In this document: one piece after another, positions 1-7,887 of the stretch
How positions within the stretch are numbered: the stretch's first letter is position 1
Layout of the letters: the number at the start of each line of letters is the position of its first letter
From: Anoxybacteroides voinovskiense
Lineage (GTDB): Bacteria > Bacillota > Bacilli > Bacillales > Anoxybacillaceae
DNA: 64,000 bases
Assembly: GCF_014196205.1 (NCBI RefSeq)
Contig: NZ_JACIDE010000015.1
Location: forward strand, 1 to 64,000
Direction: 5' to 3'
Position numbers and translations under genes: made by a program
The notes under the pieces: generated by a model
Told to the model about the DNA's origin: nothing
What the model saw: the letters and a program-made list of their open reading frames with translations, nothing else
Database searches by the model: none

Positions 1-2
1 AT

Positions 3-366
3 TTAGCATACTGTTTCAGAAAAGGGGAGGGGGACATTCCGAAGGAATTTGCAAAAAAGAAGGCGTTTTATTCGGGGATAAAATGATAATTTACATTCGT
101 ATGCGTAGCGATTTTCCGGATCCACGCTTAAACTTTCCCACTCTTCCAACGCTTCTAAAATTTCTTGTTCACTCCGTGCCAATTCTTCCAATTCATGCAA
201 CATTTCTTCATCCACCACCTTTGTTCGATTATCTACTGCCGACAGCATCGTCAACCACGGCCATTCCGGTGCTCGCTTAATTTCGCGGCGGTATTTCTTC
301 CATTTTACCATAAACTGTGATAAATCAAGCACGTGGAATTCAAGATCGATTTTCCAGCGAAAATCT
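3..366 (-). pseudogene. Rpn-family nuclease/transposase remnant, copy A
   Basis: The frame preserves the middle of an Rpn (PD-(D/E)XK transposase-like) protein, from LEFHVLDLSQF through DPENRYAYE. It then runs into unrelated residues (PRIKRLLFCKFLRNV) and stops. The N-terminal catalytic domain and the natural C-terminus, with its repeated charged KEGLKEG-type tail, are both missing, so it cannot encode a working nuclease. The same DNA at about 98% identity recurs in copy B near 18.0 kb, where the C-terminus is intact. Family assignment is from recognition of the C-terminal half only. Confidence 0.65.
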
Positions 367-436
367 TGCGCAAAACAAAACGAGCGCCGTGGAAAAAGGC
401 GCTCGATGGAGTGGAAAATGCGATTTTTTGTAGGTT
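97..436. repeat. Direct repeat, copy A (about 340 bp)
   Basis: This stretch matches 17999-18339 in the same orientation with only a few substitutions. It begins at TTCGTATGCG and ends after TTTGTAGGTTG. It covers the middle of the Rpn gene plus a minus-strand hairpin (CGAGCGCC ... GGCGCTCG followed by TTTTGTTTTG) resembling a Rho-independent terminator of a lost upstream gene. Both copies carry the same gene-to-terminator junction, so it arose before the duplication. The repeats bracket about 17.6 kb. Confidence 0.85.
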
Positions 437-481
437 GCGTCATTCTTTTCCCGAATGGGCAAACAGCACCTCTCCCCGTTC

Positions 482-657
482 TCACTCCGGCAAGTCGCCA
501 ATCCATTTGACCCAGCCGATGATGGTGCTTGCTCTTCGTTGGAATGTCGATTCGGAGGCGATACCGTATAGGTCGTGTTGTTTCATTTTTTCCACGACGA
601 AGTCTTTCGACACGGTTTGTCCGTTGCGCATATATTCGTCATACACGTCGTAGGTTA
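482..657 (-). pseudogene. C-terminal remnant of an unidentified protein
   Basis: An open frame of 58 codons without an upstream start ends in ESTFQRRASTIIGWVKWI and a TGA stop. The pattern (helix, short loop, basic helix, WVKWI) looks like the winged-helix tail of a larger protein, of a kind often seen at the C-terminus of defence ATPases. It begins directly after the stop of the next small gene, which suggests that a deletion removed the body. Only the frame and composition are seen; function is unknown. Confidence 0.35.
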
Positions 658-894
658 CTAATACATCCCCGTTTTTTCAAAGTGCACTTCCCCTTTTCCA
701 TAACATCTTACTTTTCCTTGCAAAACACCTTCCACATCGTATCGGTGCCGTTCCCATGGATTGGCCAAAATCTCATATGCTTCTTCTAAAGTTACTGTTG
801 GGTCAAATCCAAAGGCGCGAGCATCTTCCACATAGCCTTCAGCAGCCACCCTTTTAGCATCGTCAGATAATTCGGTGAATTTATAAAGTCTCAT
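658..894 (-). CDS. Small protein of unknown function
   Basis: A 78-residue soluble acidic protein starting MRLYKFTELSDDAK. An ATG preceded by GGAGG with 6-nt spacing fixes the start; a GTG one codon upstream is less likely. I do not recognise the family. The pattern TLEEAYEILANPWERHRYD suggests a helical domain. About 54 bp of this gene (701-757) recur at 35803-35856, joined to an unrelated helicase fragment, so a second copy of this gene once existed in the island. Confidence 0.5.
   Translation of the reverse strand: MRLYKFTELSDDAKRVAAEGYVEDARAFGFDPTVTLEEAYEILANPWERHRYDVEGVLQGKVRCYGKGEVHFEKTGMY
701..757. repeat. 54-bp segment shared with 35803-35856
   Basis: The segment starting AACATCTTACTTTTCC and running to TATCGGTGCCG is near-identical at both places. 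Here it lies inside the 78-residue gene. At 35.8 kb it is fused directly to a truncated helicase gene. Confidence 0.8.
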
Positions 895-928
895 CACTTT
901 CCTCCTCTTCCCTCGATAAATTATTTTC

Positions 929-1013
929 AGTAGTTGAGCAATTTATGTTACAATAATTACCATAAAAAACAACTAGGTCACCCCTTATGCCACGTCGAGC
1001 TGTTTTTTTGCGA
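929..1013 (-). mobile_element. Terminal fragment of an IS701/IS5377-like element
   Basis: The sequence from AGTAGTTGAGCAA to GAGCTGTTTTTT closely matches the terminal 80 bp of the element at 28837-30190: the same terminal repeat, the same TTACAATAATTA and the same last transposase codons (KKQLDVA then stop; KKQLHVA in the other). Only this end remains. Confidence 0.75.
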
Positions 1014-1080
1014 ACAGTATGCCAACCGATTACGCCAAGAACAGATTGTCTAAGAAGTGGTTATTTAAGACTCTTTGATA

Positions 1081-1116
1081 CCAAAAAACAGAAGCCCCGC
1101 GACTTCTGTTTTTTGG
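1081..1116 (-). terminator. Rho-independent terminator after the hicB-like gene
   Basis: Near-perfect hairpin with arms CCAAAAAACAGAAG and CTTCTGTTTTTTGG. It has U-runs on both strands and lies 34 bp beyond the stop of the antitoxin gene, closing the minus-strand operon. Confidence 0.75.
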
Positions 1117-1149
1117 ATACGACAACCACTCCGTGAAAACACGAGTAAA

Positions 1150-1428
1150 TTATTTCACGTTTATATGTGTATCAATCTCAATATTTACAAGGCTGGCGCC
1201 GCTAGGCAACAGTTCCTTTAACTTTTCGACAGAAGAAGCAATAGGAATGTCCTCCCCTATTTCTTCCATATAGTCGAGCACTGTCAACAATACATCCTCT
1301 GCCATCTCTACAGCCTCCACCAACGTTTCTCCGTAGGTAAAGCAGTTGTCCAAATCCGGAAACGTGACGATATAGCCATCGTCCTCTTCATCTTTTTGAA
1401 TGATTGCGTAAAATTGATATACAGCCAT
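1150..1428 (-). CDS. HicB-family antitoxin-like protein, orphan
   Basis: A 92-residue protein with the HicB fold signature: YQFYAIIQKDEEDDGYIVTF, then PDLDNCFTYGETLVEAVEMA, the degenerate RNase-H-like core of HicB antitoxins. HicB normally neutralises the small HicA mRNA interferase. No HicA-like gene lies on either side, and the C-terminal DNA-binding helix typical of longer HicB proteins is absent. The start has a GGAGG site. It follows the DUF262 gene by 25 bp and is probably cotranscribed. It may be a solitary antitoxin or an accessory regulator of the operon. Confidence 0.75.
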   Translation of the reverse strand: MAVYQFYAIIQKDEEDDGYIVTFPDLDNCFTYGETLVEAVEMAEDVLLTVLDYMEEIGEDIPIASSVEKLKELLPSGASLVNIEIDTHINVK

Positions 1429-1453
1429 TTATTATCCTCCAGTGGTTCATTGT

Positions 1454-3130
1454 TCATGGACATCTTGCCAACAAATCGATTATTTGTCGCTGGCGTTCTT
1501 CTAAAACCTTTGGTGTCCACTCGTCTTTCTGGTCAATAAATACTTTGCTTCCTTTGAAAACGTCCATATGTCCTTTTAAGTAACGTTCCTTTTTCTGCTT
1601 AAAATCTAAGTTGCTTAACGAACTATTTTTTCTCTTGCTAATGAGGACAAGGTTAGCAATTTTATCTGTCCAATACGCTCTCTCGTCCTCTGTGAAATCT
1701 TGTGCCCATTGACTATTCTTATCCGGATTTTGCGGCAAAATATGCTCCACACTTATGTTTTTATAACCAGATAAATGAACAGTATTATCCCCCAATAAAT
1801 ACTCCATCTTTAACAACAAATACTTTGCATATTGCTTTTTGTACACGTTACCGCTAATCTGTCGCTTAAACTCCTCCACATCCACTGAAAAAATGTCATC
1901 ATTATTTATTAAATCATTCACATTAGACACATCCGTTTGTTCAATGGCTTTTAAAATATTATTCATCGCTTCTAATCTCGGAGTTGAATTTACCCCAGAA
2001 ATCCAATCACCAGCAAACTTAAATTCCAACTTCCGTAAAAATTCATCTATCTTATTTGTTTTAAACTTAGCGTAATAATACATGACAGGAGGTATCCAGT
2101 CCTCTGAACGGAATCCTATCTTCATAATAGTAATGAGATTTTTAAATGCGTTACTCAACTCATTGTCAGCTAATTCGATGACATTTTCGTACACTTCATC
2201 ATACTGTTTAATAAAATCCAGCGTTTCTTTTCCTTGCGTCAGCTTCCCAGCTTTATAAATCTTTTCCTCAAATTCTTCCAATAAATTTGTTCTCGCTTTC
2301 TCTTTTACGATAATTGTTCTGACGAAGTTTAGAAAACGATCAAATCCCTCTCCAAAACGCCCCTCGATCTCTTCCCAATATTTCGCATACTTTTTTATTT
2401 CTTTTTCATTATGCAATTGCCCGATGTTCATTGATTTAAGAATATCTGCGCTCGTTAAAGGGATACCTCTATCATTTAATATTGTAAACATCCTAAACGC
2501 ATCTTCCGTATTATCCGTTGATACGTAAATAACCAGCGCTTTATTAAAAATAAACTTAACAAATTCTCCTAGTTCTTCTTTATCTTCTAGCTGCTCTCTT
2601 AATACAAGTATCGCATTAGCCATATTGGAAATTGATACATTATCTTTTTCTTTTTCTACTTTCAATTCATCAATTAACGTAGTTCCATCTAAAGCAATAA
2701 CATATTTCTTTATAAAATCTTCTACTTGATCCCTAATCTGGTAGGTAATACGTTGCCTTTCAGGTACCATATCGAGTTCATCAGCTTCTTGATAAATTTT
2801 CTGCTGAAGGTTATTTTTAAACGCTCGTTCTTCTAGCAAATCTCTTAAAACAGCAAACATTAAAAAGAATGTGGTTAACCGCTGCTGCCCATCTAACACT
2901 TCATATTCCGCAAAGTCTTTGTTTTTGGTTCGCTTTAACACAAGCGATCCAAGAAAATACTCGCTATCGCGCTTATTCATAAATGCGTAATACAAATCGT
3001 CAATTAGATCCTGTATATTTTCCGATTGCCAAACATAGGAACGTTGGTATTCGGGTATAACAAACCAAAAATCTGGGGAGAAAATTTTCTGTAATACTCT
3101 TTTATCGGCATCTATTTTTCCATATGTCAT
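1454..3130 (-). CDS. DUF262/DUF1524 protein (GmrSD-like)
   Basis: A 558-residue protein. The N-terminal DUF262 domain is marked by IPEYQRSYVW (about residue 25) and DGQQRLTTFF (about 80), the ParB-like NTP-binding motifs. The C-terminal DUF1524 HNH-type domain is marked by VEHILPQN (about 460) and a conserved asparagine in IANLVLI. GmrSD and its relatives are modification-dependent (type IV) nucleases that use nucleotides to cut modified phage DNA. The length equals single-chain GmrSD-like proteins. It lies 61 bp after the PC4-like gene with only a weak GAAAAC/GTTTTC hairpin between, so readthrough is likely. Target modification cannot be deduced. Confidence 0.85.
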   Translation of the reverse strand: MTYGKIDADKRVLQKIFSPDFWFVIPEYQRSYVWQSENIQDLIDDLYYAFMNKRDSEYFLGSLVLKRTKNKDFAEYEVLDGQQRLTTFFLMFAVLRDLLEERAFKNNLQQKIYQEADELDMVPERQRITYQIRDQVEDFIKKYVIALDGTTLIDELKVEKEKDNVSISNMANAILVLREQLEDKEELGEFVKFIFNKALVIYVSTDNTEDAFRMFTILNDRGIPLTSADILKSMNIGQLHNEKEIKKYAKYWEEIEGRFGEGFDRFLNFVRTIIVKEKARTNLLEEFEEKIYKAGKLTQGKETLDFIKQYDEVYENVIELADNELSNAFKNLITIMKIGFRSEDWIPPVMYYYAKFKTNKIDEFLRKLEFKFAGDWISGVNSTPRLEAMNNILKAIEQTDVSNVNDLINNDDIFSVDVEEFKRQISGNVYKKQYAKYLLLKMEYLLGDNTVHLSGYKNISVEHILPQNPDKNSQWAQDFTEDERAYWTDKIANLVLISKRKNSSLSNLDFKQKKERYLKGHMDVFKGSKVFIDQKDEWTPKVLEERQRQIIDLLARCP

Positions 3131-3191
3131 CGTATATACCTCATTGTTAAGAATTTAGAAAACAGTGTTTGAACCCGTTTTCTTGATACAC

Positions 3192-3713
3192 CTACTGTTT
3201 CAATGTCACAAAAAACTGCTCCACCTGTTCCGGTTTTAATGTTCGAAGCAATTGGACAAATTCGGCATACTCGACTTCGTGTATGCTACGAATAGTTTCT
3301 ATTTCATAACGGAGTGCCTCTTCAAACTCAGGAAAAACGGTAGCATACAGCAGCTGTCTTTGTTTCTCCAGCGGGTATTGGCGCTCTTGCAAATATAACA
3401 AAATATTTTTCAACTGCTGGATGAACAGCGGAGAATGCTGTGCCCACCGCTCTAATGGCTCATGCCAAGAAACAACTTGCCCCTCATTTTCCCCTTCAAA
3501 CCAGCGCTGCAAAGCGTGGTACAGCGCCTTAAGCTCTGCCTCCGTCAACGTAACCCCTTTTCCCATTTTCTCATGAGCTGCATCCCAATCCCGTATATCA
3601 AATTTCGCCGGATAGCCGTTCCAGCTAATTAAATTAAGCTCTTTGCTCCATCCCTTCGTTGACTCCGACAAGACGGCAATTTTTTGTTTAATTTCAAATT
3701 GAATTTTAGACAC
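3192..3713 (-). CDS. PC4/YdbC-like ssDNA-binding protein with extension
   Basis: A 173-residue protein with a GTG start behind GGGGTGA. The N-terminal ~65 residues contain KGWSKELNLISWNGYPAKFD followed by IRDW, the signature of the YdbC/PC4 (p15) fold, which binds single-stranded nucleic acid as a dimer. The remaining ~110 residues are helical (RWFEGE, LLYLQERQYPLEKQ, EQVEQFFVTLKQ) and are not part of ordinary YdbC. It starts 12 bp after the UvrD-like helicase, so the two are translated from one message. A ssDNA binder beside three helicase-type genes suggests a role in capturing unwound strands; that role is inference. Confidence 0.7.
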   Translation of the reverse strand: MSKIQFEIKQKIAVLSESTKGWSKELNLISWNGYPAKFDIRDWDAAHEKMGKGVTLTEAELKALYHALQRWFEGENEGQVVSWHEPLERWAQHSPLFIQQLKNILLYLQERQYPLEKQRQLLYATVFPEFEEALRYEIETIRSIHEVEYAEFVQLLRTLKPEQVEQFFVTLKQ

Positions 3714-3725
3714 GGCACTTCACCC

Positions 3726-5405
3726 CTATTTCGAATAAATCACTGAATCGAAGCCAAAAGCGTCATAATCCGCTCGGTAAAAATCGCGCACAAACGGTGA
3801 AATGCTGCGGAACGTTCTCCCTGTGTACATCAGTTGTACCTCTTTTTTCGCTCGCGTCACCGCAACATACAACACTTTCTTTTCATCGTTTAATATCGCG
3901 TCGTAATCGGCGTTGTAGCTGTCGCTGTTTTTATTGTCGCCCGCTCTTTTGTTCAAATCCTCGATTCTCTTTTTATTCGGATAATGTTCACGGTCAAAAT
4001 GAATTAAAAAGACGTAATCAAATTCCAACCCTTTGACGCTGAACGCATCAGTGAAAAAGATCGGCTTTTTTTGTTTATTCAAATCAAATCGCTTGCCATA
4101 TTGCGAGACCGTCACAACGTCAAAATTGCGATTGAGCTCCTGGAAAACAGGACATTGACGAATGAGATGACCATCCGCGTCATGCCGATGGATGACCGCG
4201 ATTGTCGCTTCCGGATCGTGGCGATGAATGTCTTTCACTTGGCGGATGAGATGATGGTTCAATTCCTTCGCATGCGGGAAGTAATAAATACTAGGTTTCT
4301 TCCCTTCACGTACGAATCGCTGGTCATCGAAGCGATCATTTTCTTCATCTAGGAACTGCAGACTGCTCGCCAGCTTCATAATTTCTTTTGTCGAGCGATA
4401 GTTTGTCCGCAAATTCCTTGTTTTCCGCCCTTCAATGTGCAAGCCTAATTCACGGTACGAAAACGGGCTGCGTCTGTAAATACGCTGTTTCGGATCGCCA
4501 GAAACGACAATCGATTTTTTTACAAGCCCGATGAGTGCCTTCAACTGCATCGCCTGCAAATCTTGTACCTCATCAACAAAAATATAATCATACTTTAACG
4601 ACTCTGGAATATCTTCTAAATGTTTCAAAAGTAACAACGCGTAATCTTCTAAATCTAAATAATTATGAAACTGTTTTTTCAACAACTCTTGATATTGTTT
4701 GTATAAATGAAAAATTGTACGTCGCTGCTCTTTTGTTAAACGCGGATTGTTCCCTCGGCCGGAACGCTCGCAATCGTAGTATGACTGCTCCGTAATAAAA
4801 CCATTCGCTTTCATCCAAAGAATTTCGTCCATTAAAAACGTTCCCACGTGTGTTTTATAAAGTTTTTGCTCAGGCGGCAGTTGTTGATATTCATCGCTAT
4901 CCATAAATGAATCAACGAGAGCGATTGTACGACGAATAATTGCATCCTCGTATCGGCGTATATTTTGTAAATTTACTCGCAAAAACTCAGCATTTTTAAA
5001 ACCTATTTCTCTTAACAGTTCAGCAGCCATGTTATGAAACGTTGTCATATGAAGCGTATGCTTGTCTTTCATTTCATGGAATCGCTGCGATTGTGCAACT
5101 CGTTTTCGTGCATCTTCAATGAGCGTCGTATTGAACGAACAATATAAAATGCGCCGTGGGTCATTTTCCTGTTCCATCACTTTCAGCAATTTATACAATA
5201 GCGTTAAACTTTTGCCGCTGCCCGCCGACCCGTTAATTAACATTTGTTCTTCTTCTTGCTGCACAACGGAAATTTGTTCCGCGCTCAACGTAATATTCGG
5301 CAAAAGGCCGTGAGCGTCAAAATAATTCTGCCATGCCCTTGCCGATTTTTTCGCAAAGTCAAGCCGCTTTTTATGAAGATTAATTGTTGGCTGCATCAAT
5401 GACAT
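3726..5405 (-). CDS. UvrD/Rep-type superfamily 1 DNA helicase
   Basis: About 559 residues. Motifs in order: Walker A GSAGSGKS (59-66), YIFVDEVQDLQ (motif II), VVSGDPKQRIYR (III), RTNYRSTKEI (IV), VKGLEFDYVFL (V) and YVAVTRAKKEV (VI), all intact, so an active ATP-dependent DNA translocase is expected. No nuclease domain is visible. The frame is open further upstream, but the likely start is the ATG before SLMQPT (or the one three codons on), which has GGATGGTGAG ahead of it. This start overlaps the AddB-like gene by 26 bp, showing translational coupling. Confidence 0.85.
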   Translation of the reverse strand: MSLMQPTINLHKKRLDFAKKSARAWQNYFDAHGLLPNITLSAEQISVVQQEEEQMLINGSAGSGKSLTLLYKLLKVMEQENDPRRILYCSFNTTLIEDARKRVAQSQRFHEMKDKHTLHMTTFHNMAAELLREIGFKNAEFLRVNLQNIRRYEDAIIRRTIALVDSFMDSDEYQQLPPEQKLYKTHVGTFLMDEILWMKANGFITEQSYYDCERSGRGNNPRLTKEQRRTIFHLYKQYQELLKKQFHNYLDLEDYALLLLKHLEDIPESLKYDYIFVDEVQDLQAMQLKALIGLVKKSIVVSGDPKQRIYRRSPFSYRELGLHIEGRKTRNLRTNYRSTKEIMKLASSLQFLDEENDRFDDQRFVREGKKPSIYYFPHAKELNHHLIRQVKDIHRHDPEATIAVIHRHDADGHLIRQCPVFQELNRNFDVVTVSQYGKRFDLNKQKKPIFFTDAFSVKGLEFDYVFLIHFDREHYPNKKRIEDLNKRAGDNKNSDSYNADYDAILNDEKKVLYVAVTRAKKEVQLMYTGRTFRSISPFVRDFYRADYDAFGFDSVIYSK

Positions 5406-7887
5406 ACTCACCATCCTTACACACGTGAAGAAATGGGCACATACGGCAATGCGCACCGCTCTCTGCTTCCACTTCATAGATGCCGACATGGTCGATCCAC
5501 TCGCGAATATGCTCATCCTCTTTAAACGTATCATGATCATACTGATATCTCGCCTTCCAATTTTTCGTGACAAGATACCTGCTTTTCAAACGCTGAAGAT
5601 ATTTCATCGCCTTCGGATAATAGACGTTTTCGTATTGCTTATAGACTCGTAATCCGGAAATTCCCGACGTATCGAGCAAATTTTGTTTGAACGCATTCGT
5701 CCATTGCGGAAATAGTGGAAATATCGTTTCGCGGAACAACGCTTCTCCTTCCCCTTGTTCGCTGAGAAGGCGACCGATAATCGAAAACGCTTGTTGTTGA
5801 TGGAAGTCGTTTTCATAAACGGGATGATGTTCAATCAACGCGTTCAAAAAGAACTTTCGCTTGCAAAAATCGCTGTCAAGCCATAACAAATCAGGAAGGT
5901 GTCGAAGCGGTTCTACAGAAAACGACGGCTCCTCGATTGCTGGAACTTCCCAAGAAAACTCCCCATCTTCTTCCGCAAACGTCGTTTCCTTCAAACCATA
6001 TAATTCTTGCAATATAGTAAAATAAATGCTCGGTCCATCATGTTCCCGCCAATTTTGGATATAACTAAGCGTGACCGTTTCATTTCCAAACGCTAATAAG
6101 TGGTATAGAGCGTATACAGCCGTGCTGTTAGCTGCATGCCGCGAATAATAATCGACTAGCAAAGCATTAATCCGCATCGTTTGATTCAAGCCGATAAACG
6201 AGCGACGAATGCATTCTTTCATCCACGTATACGTCAGCACGCTTGGCAGTTCCGGCGTTTTCCATGGAAACAGTTGAAATGACATGCCCGTCAGATGCAC
6301 ATGTTTCGCACTCAATGCCTTGCCCACTAACTGATCGAAATTCAAAATTTTATCGTGCTTAGGCTCCTTCGCTCCGAAATGGAGGGAAAGAAACAAGTGC
6401 ATTTCTTCTTTCGCAAACTCCCAATGCTCCGGTATCGAAAGCGAAAAGAGCATCTCCATCTTCATTTGGGACTTTGCGTCCCATTGTGTTTTCACAGAAT
6501 CATACACTTGCTCTAATTCACGAAAATACGCGCGAACATTTCTCTTCTCTCGCTCCCCTAGTAACAAACGCTGCACTTTGCGCGCTAAGTCTTTCGTACA
6601 CTCCATTAGCTGCTTAATAGTGATGTCGTATCGAGAACGATGGACGTATGAAAAGCTGCGGAACGGATTACTCAAATATTGCTTGACCCGATGGCGACCC
6701 GCCTGTTCTTTCGCGACCTCATCGAAAGCAGCGCTTACTTCTTGCAGATTAATGAGTGATTGCAACCGATCCATAATGTCCGCAAATGTCGCTATGCCTT
6801 CCATGTAGTCACGCAAATCAAGCAACAATGCGAGCGCTTGAGCTCCGTCAATTTCTCCATAATGCACCCATCCGGAGGTCATCATGTTCACATAATCGTC
6901 ATACGTCAAAAGAACGCCCGCCTCTGTTTTTTTACATCTTTGCAACGATAGAAAAAATTTTCCGTATCGACTCGCATAAAAATGAGAGTTTTGATGGCAA
7001 CCGACATACACGTTCAACTCTTCTTCGTAAGTCGCCAACACCTCATGCCGCTCTTTTTCGATCGGATAACGCTCCAAATATGTTTTTAAATCGGTCGGGT
7101 GAGCGAATGAAAGAAAATGAATGTCGTGGAACGGATCATCGGAAAGCGGAAAAGAAGCATCGACGTATTGGGCAAACTTCGCCCCTCTTAGTGGCTGAGA
7201 AGCCTCTACGCACTCCCAATTTCCTTCATCATTGCTCACATGCCGATAAATGTCACGCCACGTTTTGTATAAGTTTGGTGCCTCTGGGTTAAACGGAATG
7301 TAAAAAACGATGTCAAACCCAACTTGTGCAAGTAAATAAAATAGCATCATTTTAGGAGCATCAATATAATCAATATGATGGATGCAAATCACATGAGCTT
7401 CATTCTCAAGACCTAACGCTTCCGCTACGCTTTTTCGCGAAAGGTGGGCGCGCGCTTTCCAATATTCTAATAAGACGTTATCAGAGCGTAATGTTTCCAT
7501 CATGCCAATGAAAAACCTCTGCTCCTCGTTTAACTTTAACGAAGGAAGAGGAGATAAAGAAAATGGCCCGATTTCTGCCAAAAAACGGACGGCTGCATAA
7601 AAATCATCAAGCCTCTTCTCCAAGTACGCGACCTTTTCCTCCAGCGCATGGCGATGCACGTAATCGCGAATGAGCGATCGTATATACACTTCCGTGTAAG
7701 GATGATGCCACTTGGGAAACAACGCCTCAATAAACGACGGATACGACCAAACGCAATTTGCTTGGCCACCAATACTGCTTAAATAGTCGGCAAAAGCGGC
7801 ACTTTGTGCAATATGAATTTCTCCACTTTTCATTCGAAACTGTTCATAAAACTTTTTTGTATGCTTGTAATATTTCACTTTAAACAT
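5380..7887 (-). CDS. AddB-like protein with Fe-S staple, nuclease motif not seen
   Basis: A protein of 835 residues starting MFKVKYYKHTKKF. The ATG overlaps the stop of the AddA-like gene and has GGGGAG before it; an earlier ATG lacks a site. The N-terminal half resembles the inactivated helicase region of AddB/RecC (VICIHHIDYIDAPKMMLFYL), with no Walker A. The C-terminus has one cysteine in DFCKRKFF (about residue 675) and a CX2CX5C cluster in CRMCPFLHVC about 139 residues later, the cysteine arrangement of the AddB 4Fe-4S nuclease domain. That interval is much shorter than usual, and I see no GxxDRxD or DYK nuclease core. It probably pairs with the next gene as a structural or DNA-binding subunit. 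Confidence 0.65.
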   Translation of the reverse strand: MFKVKYYKHTKKFYEQFRMKSGEIHIAQSAAFADYLSSIGGQANCVWSYPSFIEALFPKWHHPYTEVYIRSLIRDYVHRHALEEKVAYLEKRLDDFYAAVRFLAEIGPFSLSPLPSLKLNEEQRFFIGMMETLRSDNVLLEYWKARAHLSRKSVAEALGLENEAHVICIHHIDYIDAPKMMLFYLLAQVGFDIVFYIPFNPEAPNLYKTWRDIYRHVSNDEGNWECVEASQPLRGAKFAQYVDASFPLSDDPFHDIHFLSFAHPTDLKTYLERYPIEKERHEVLATYEEELNVYVGCHQNSHFYASRYGKFFLSLQRCKKTEAGVLLTYDDYVNMMTSGWVHYGEIDGAQALALLLDLRDYMEGIATFADIMDRLQSLINLQEVSAAFDEVAKEQAGRHRVKQYLSNPFRSFSYVHRSRYDITIKQLMECTKDLARKVQRLLLGEREKRNVRAYFRELEQVYDSVKTQWDAKSQMKMEMLFSLSIPEHWEFAKEEMHLFLSLHFGAKEPKHDKILNFDQLVGKALSAKHVHLTGMSFQLFPWKTPELPSVLTYTWMKECIRRSFIGLNQTMRINALLVDYYSRHAANSTAVYALYHLLAFGNETVTLSYIQNWREHDGPSIYFTILQELYGLKETTFAEEDGEFSWEVPAIEEPSFSVEPLRHLPDLLWLDSDFCKRKFFLNALIEHHPVYENDFHQQQAFSIIGRLLSEQGEGEALFRETIFPLFPQWTNAFKQNLLDTSGISGLRVYKQYENVYYPKAMKYLQRLKSRYLVTKNWKARYQYDHDTFKEDEHIREWIDHVGIYEVEAESGAHCRMCPFLHVCKDGEYVIDAANN

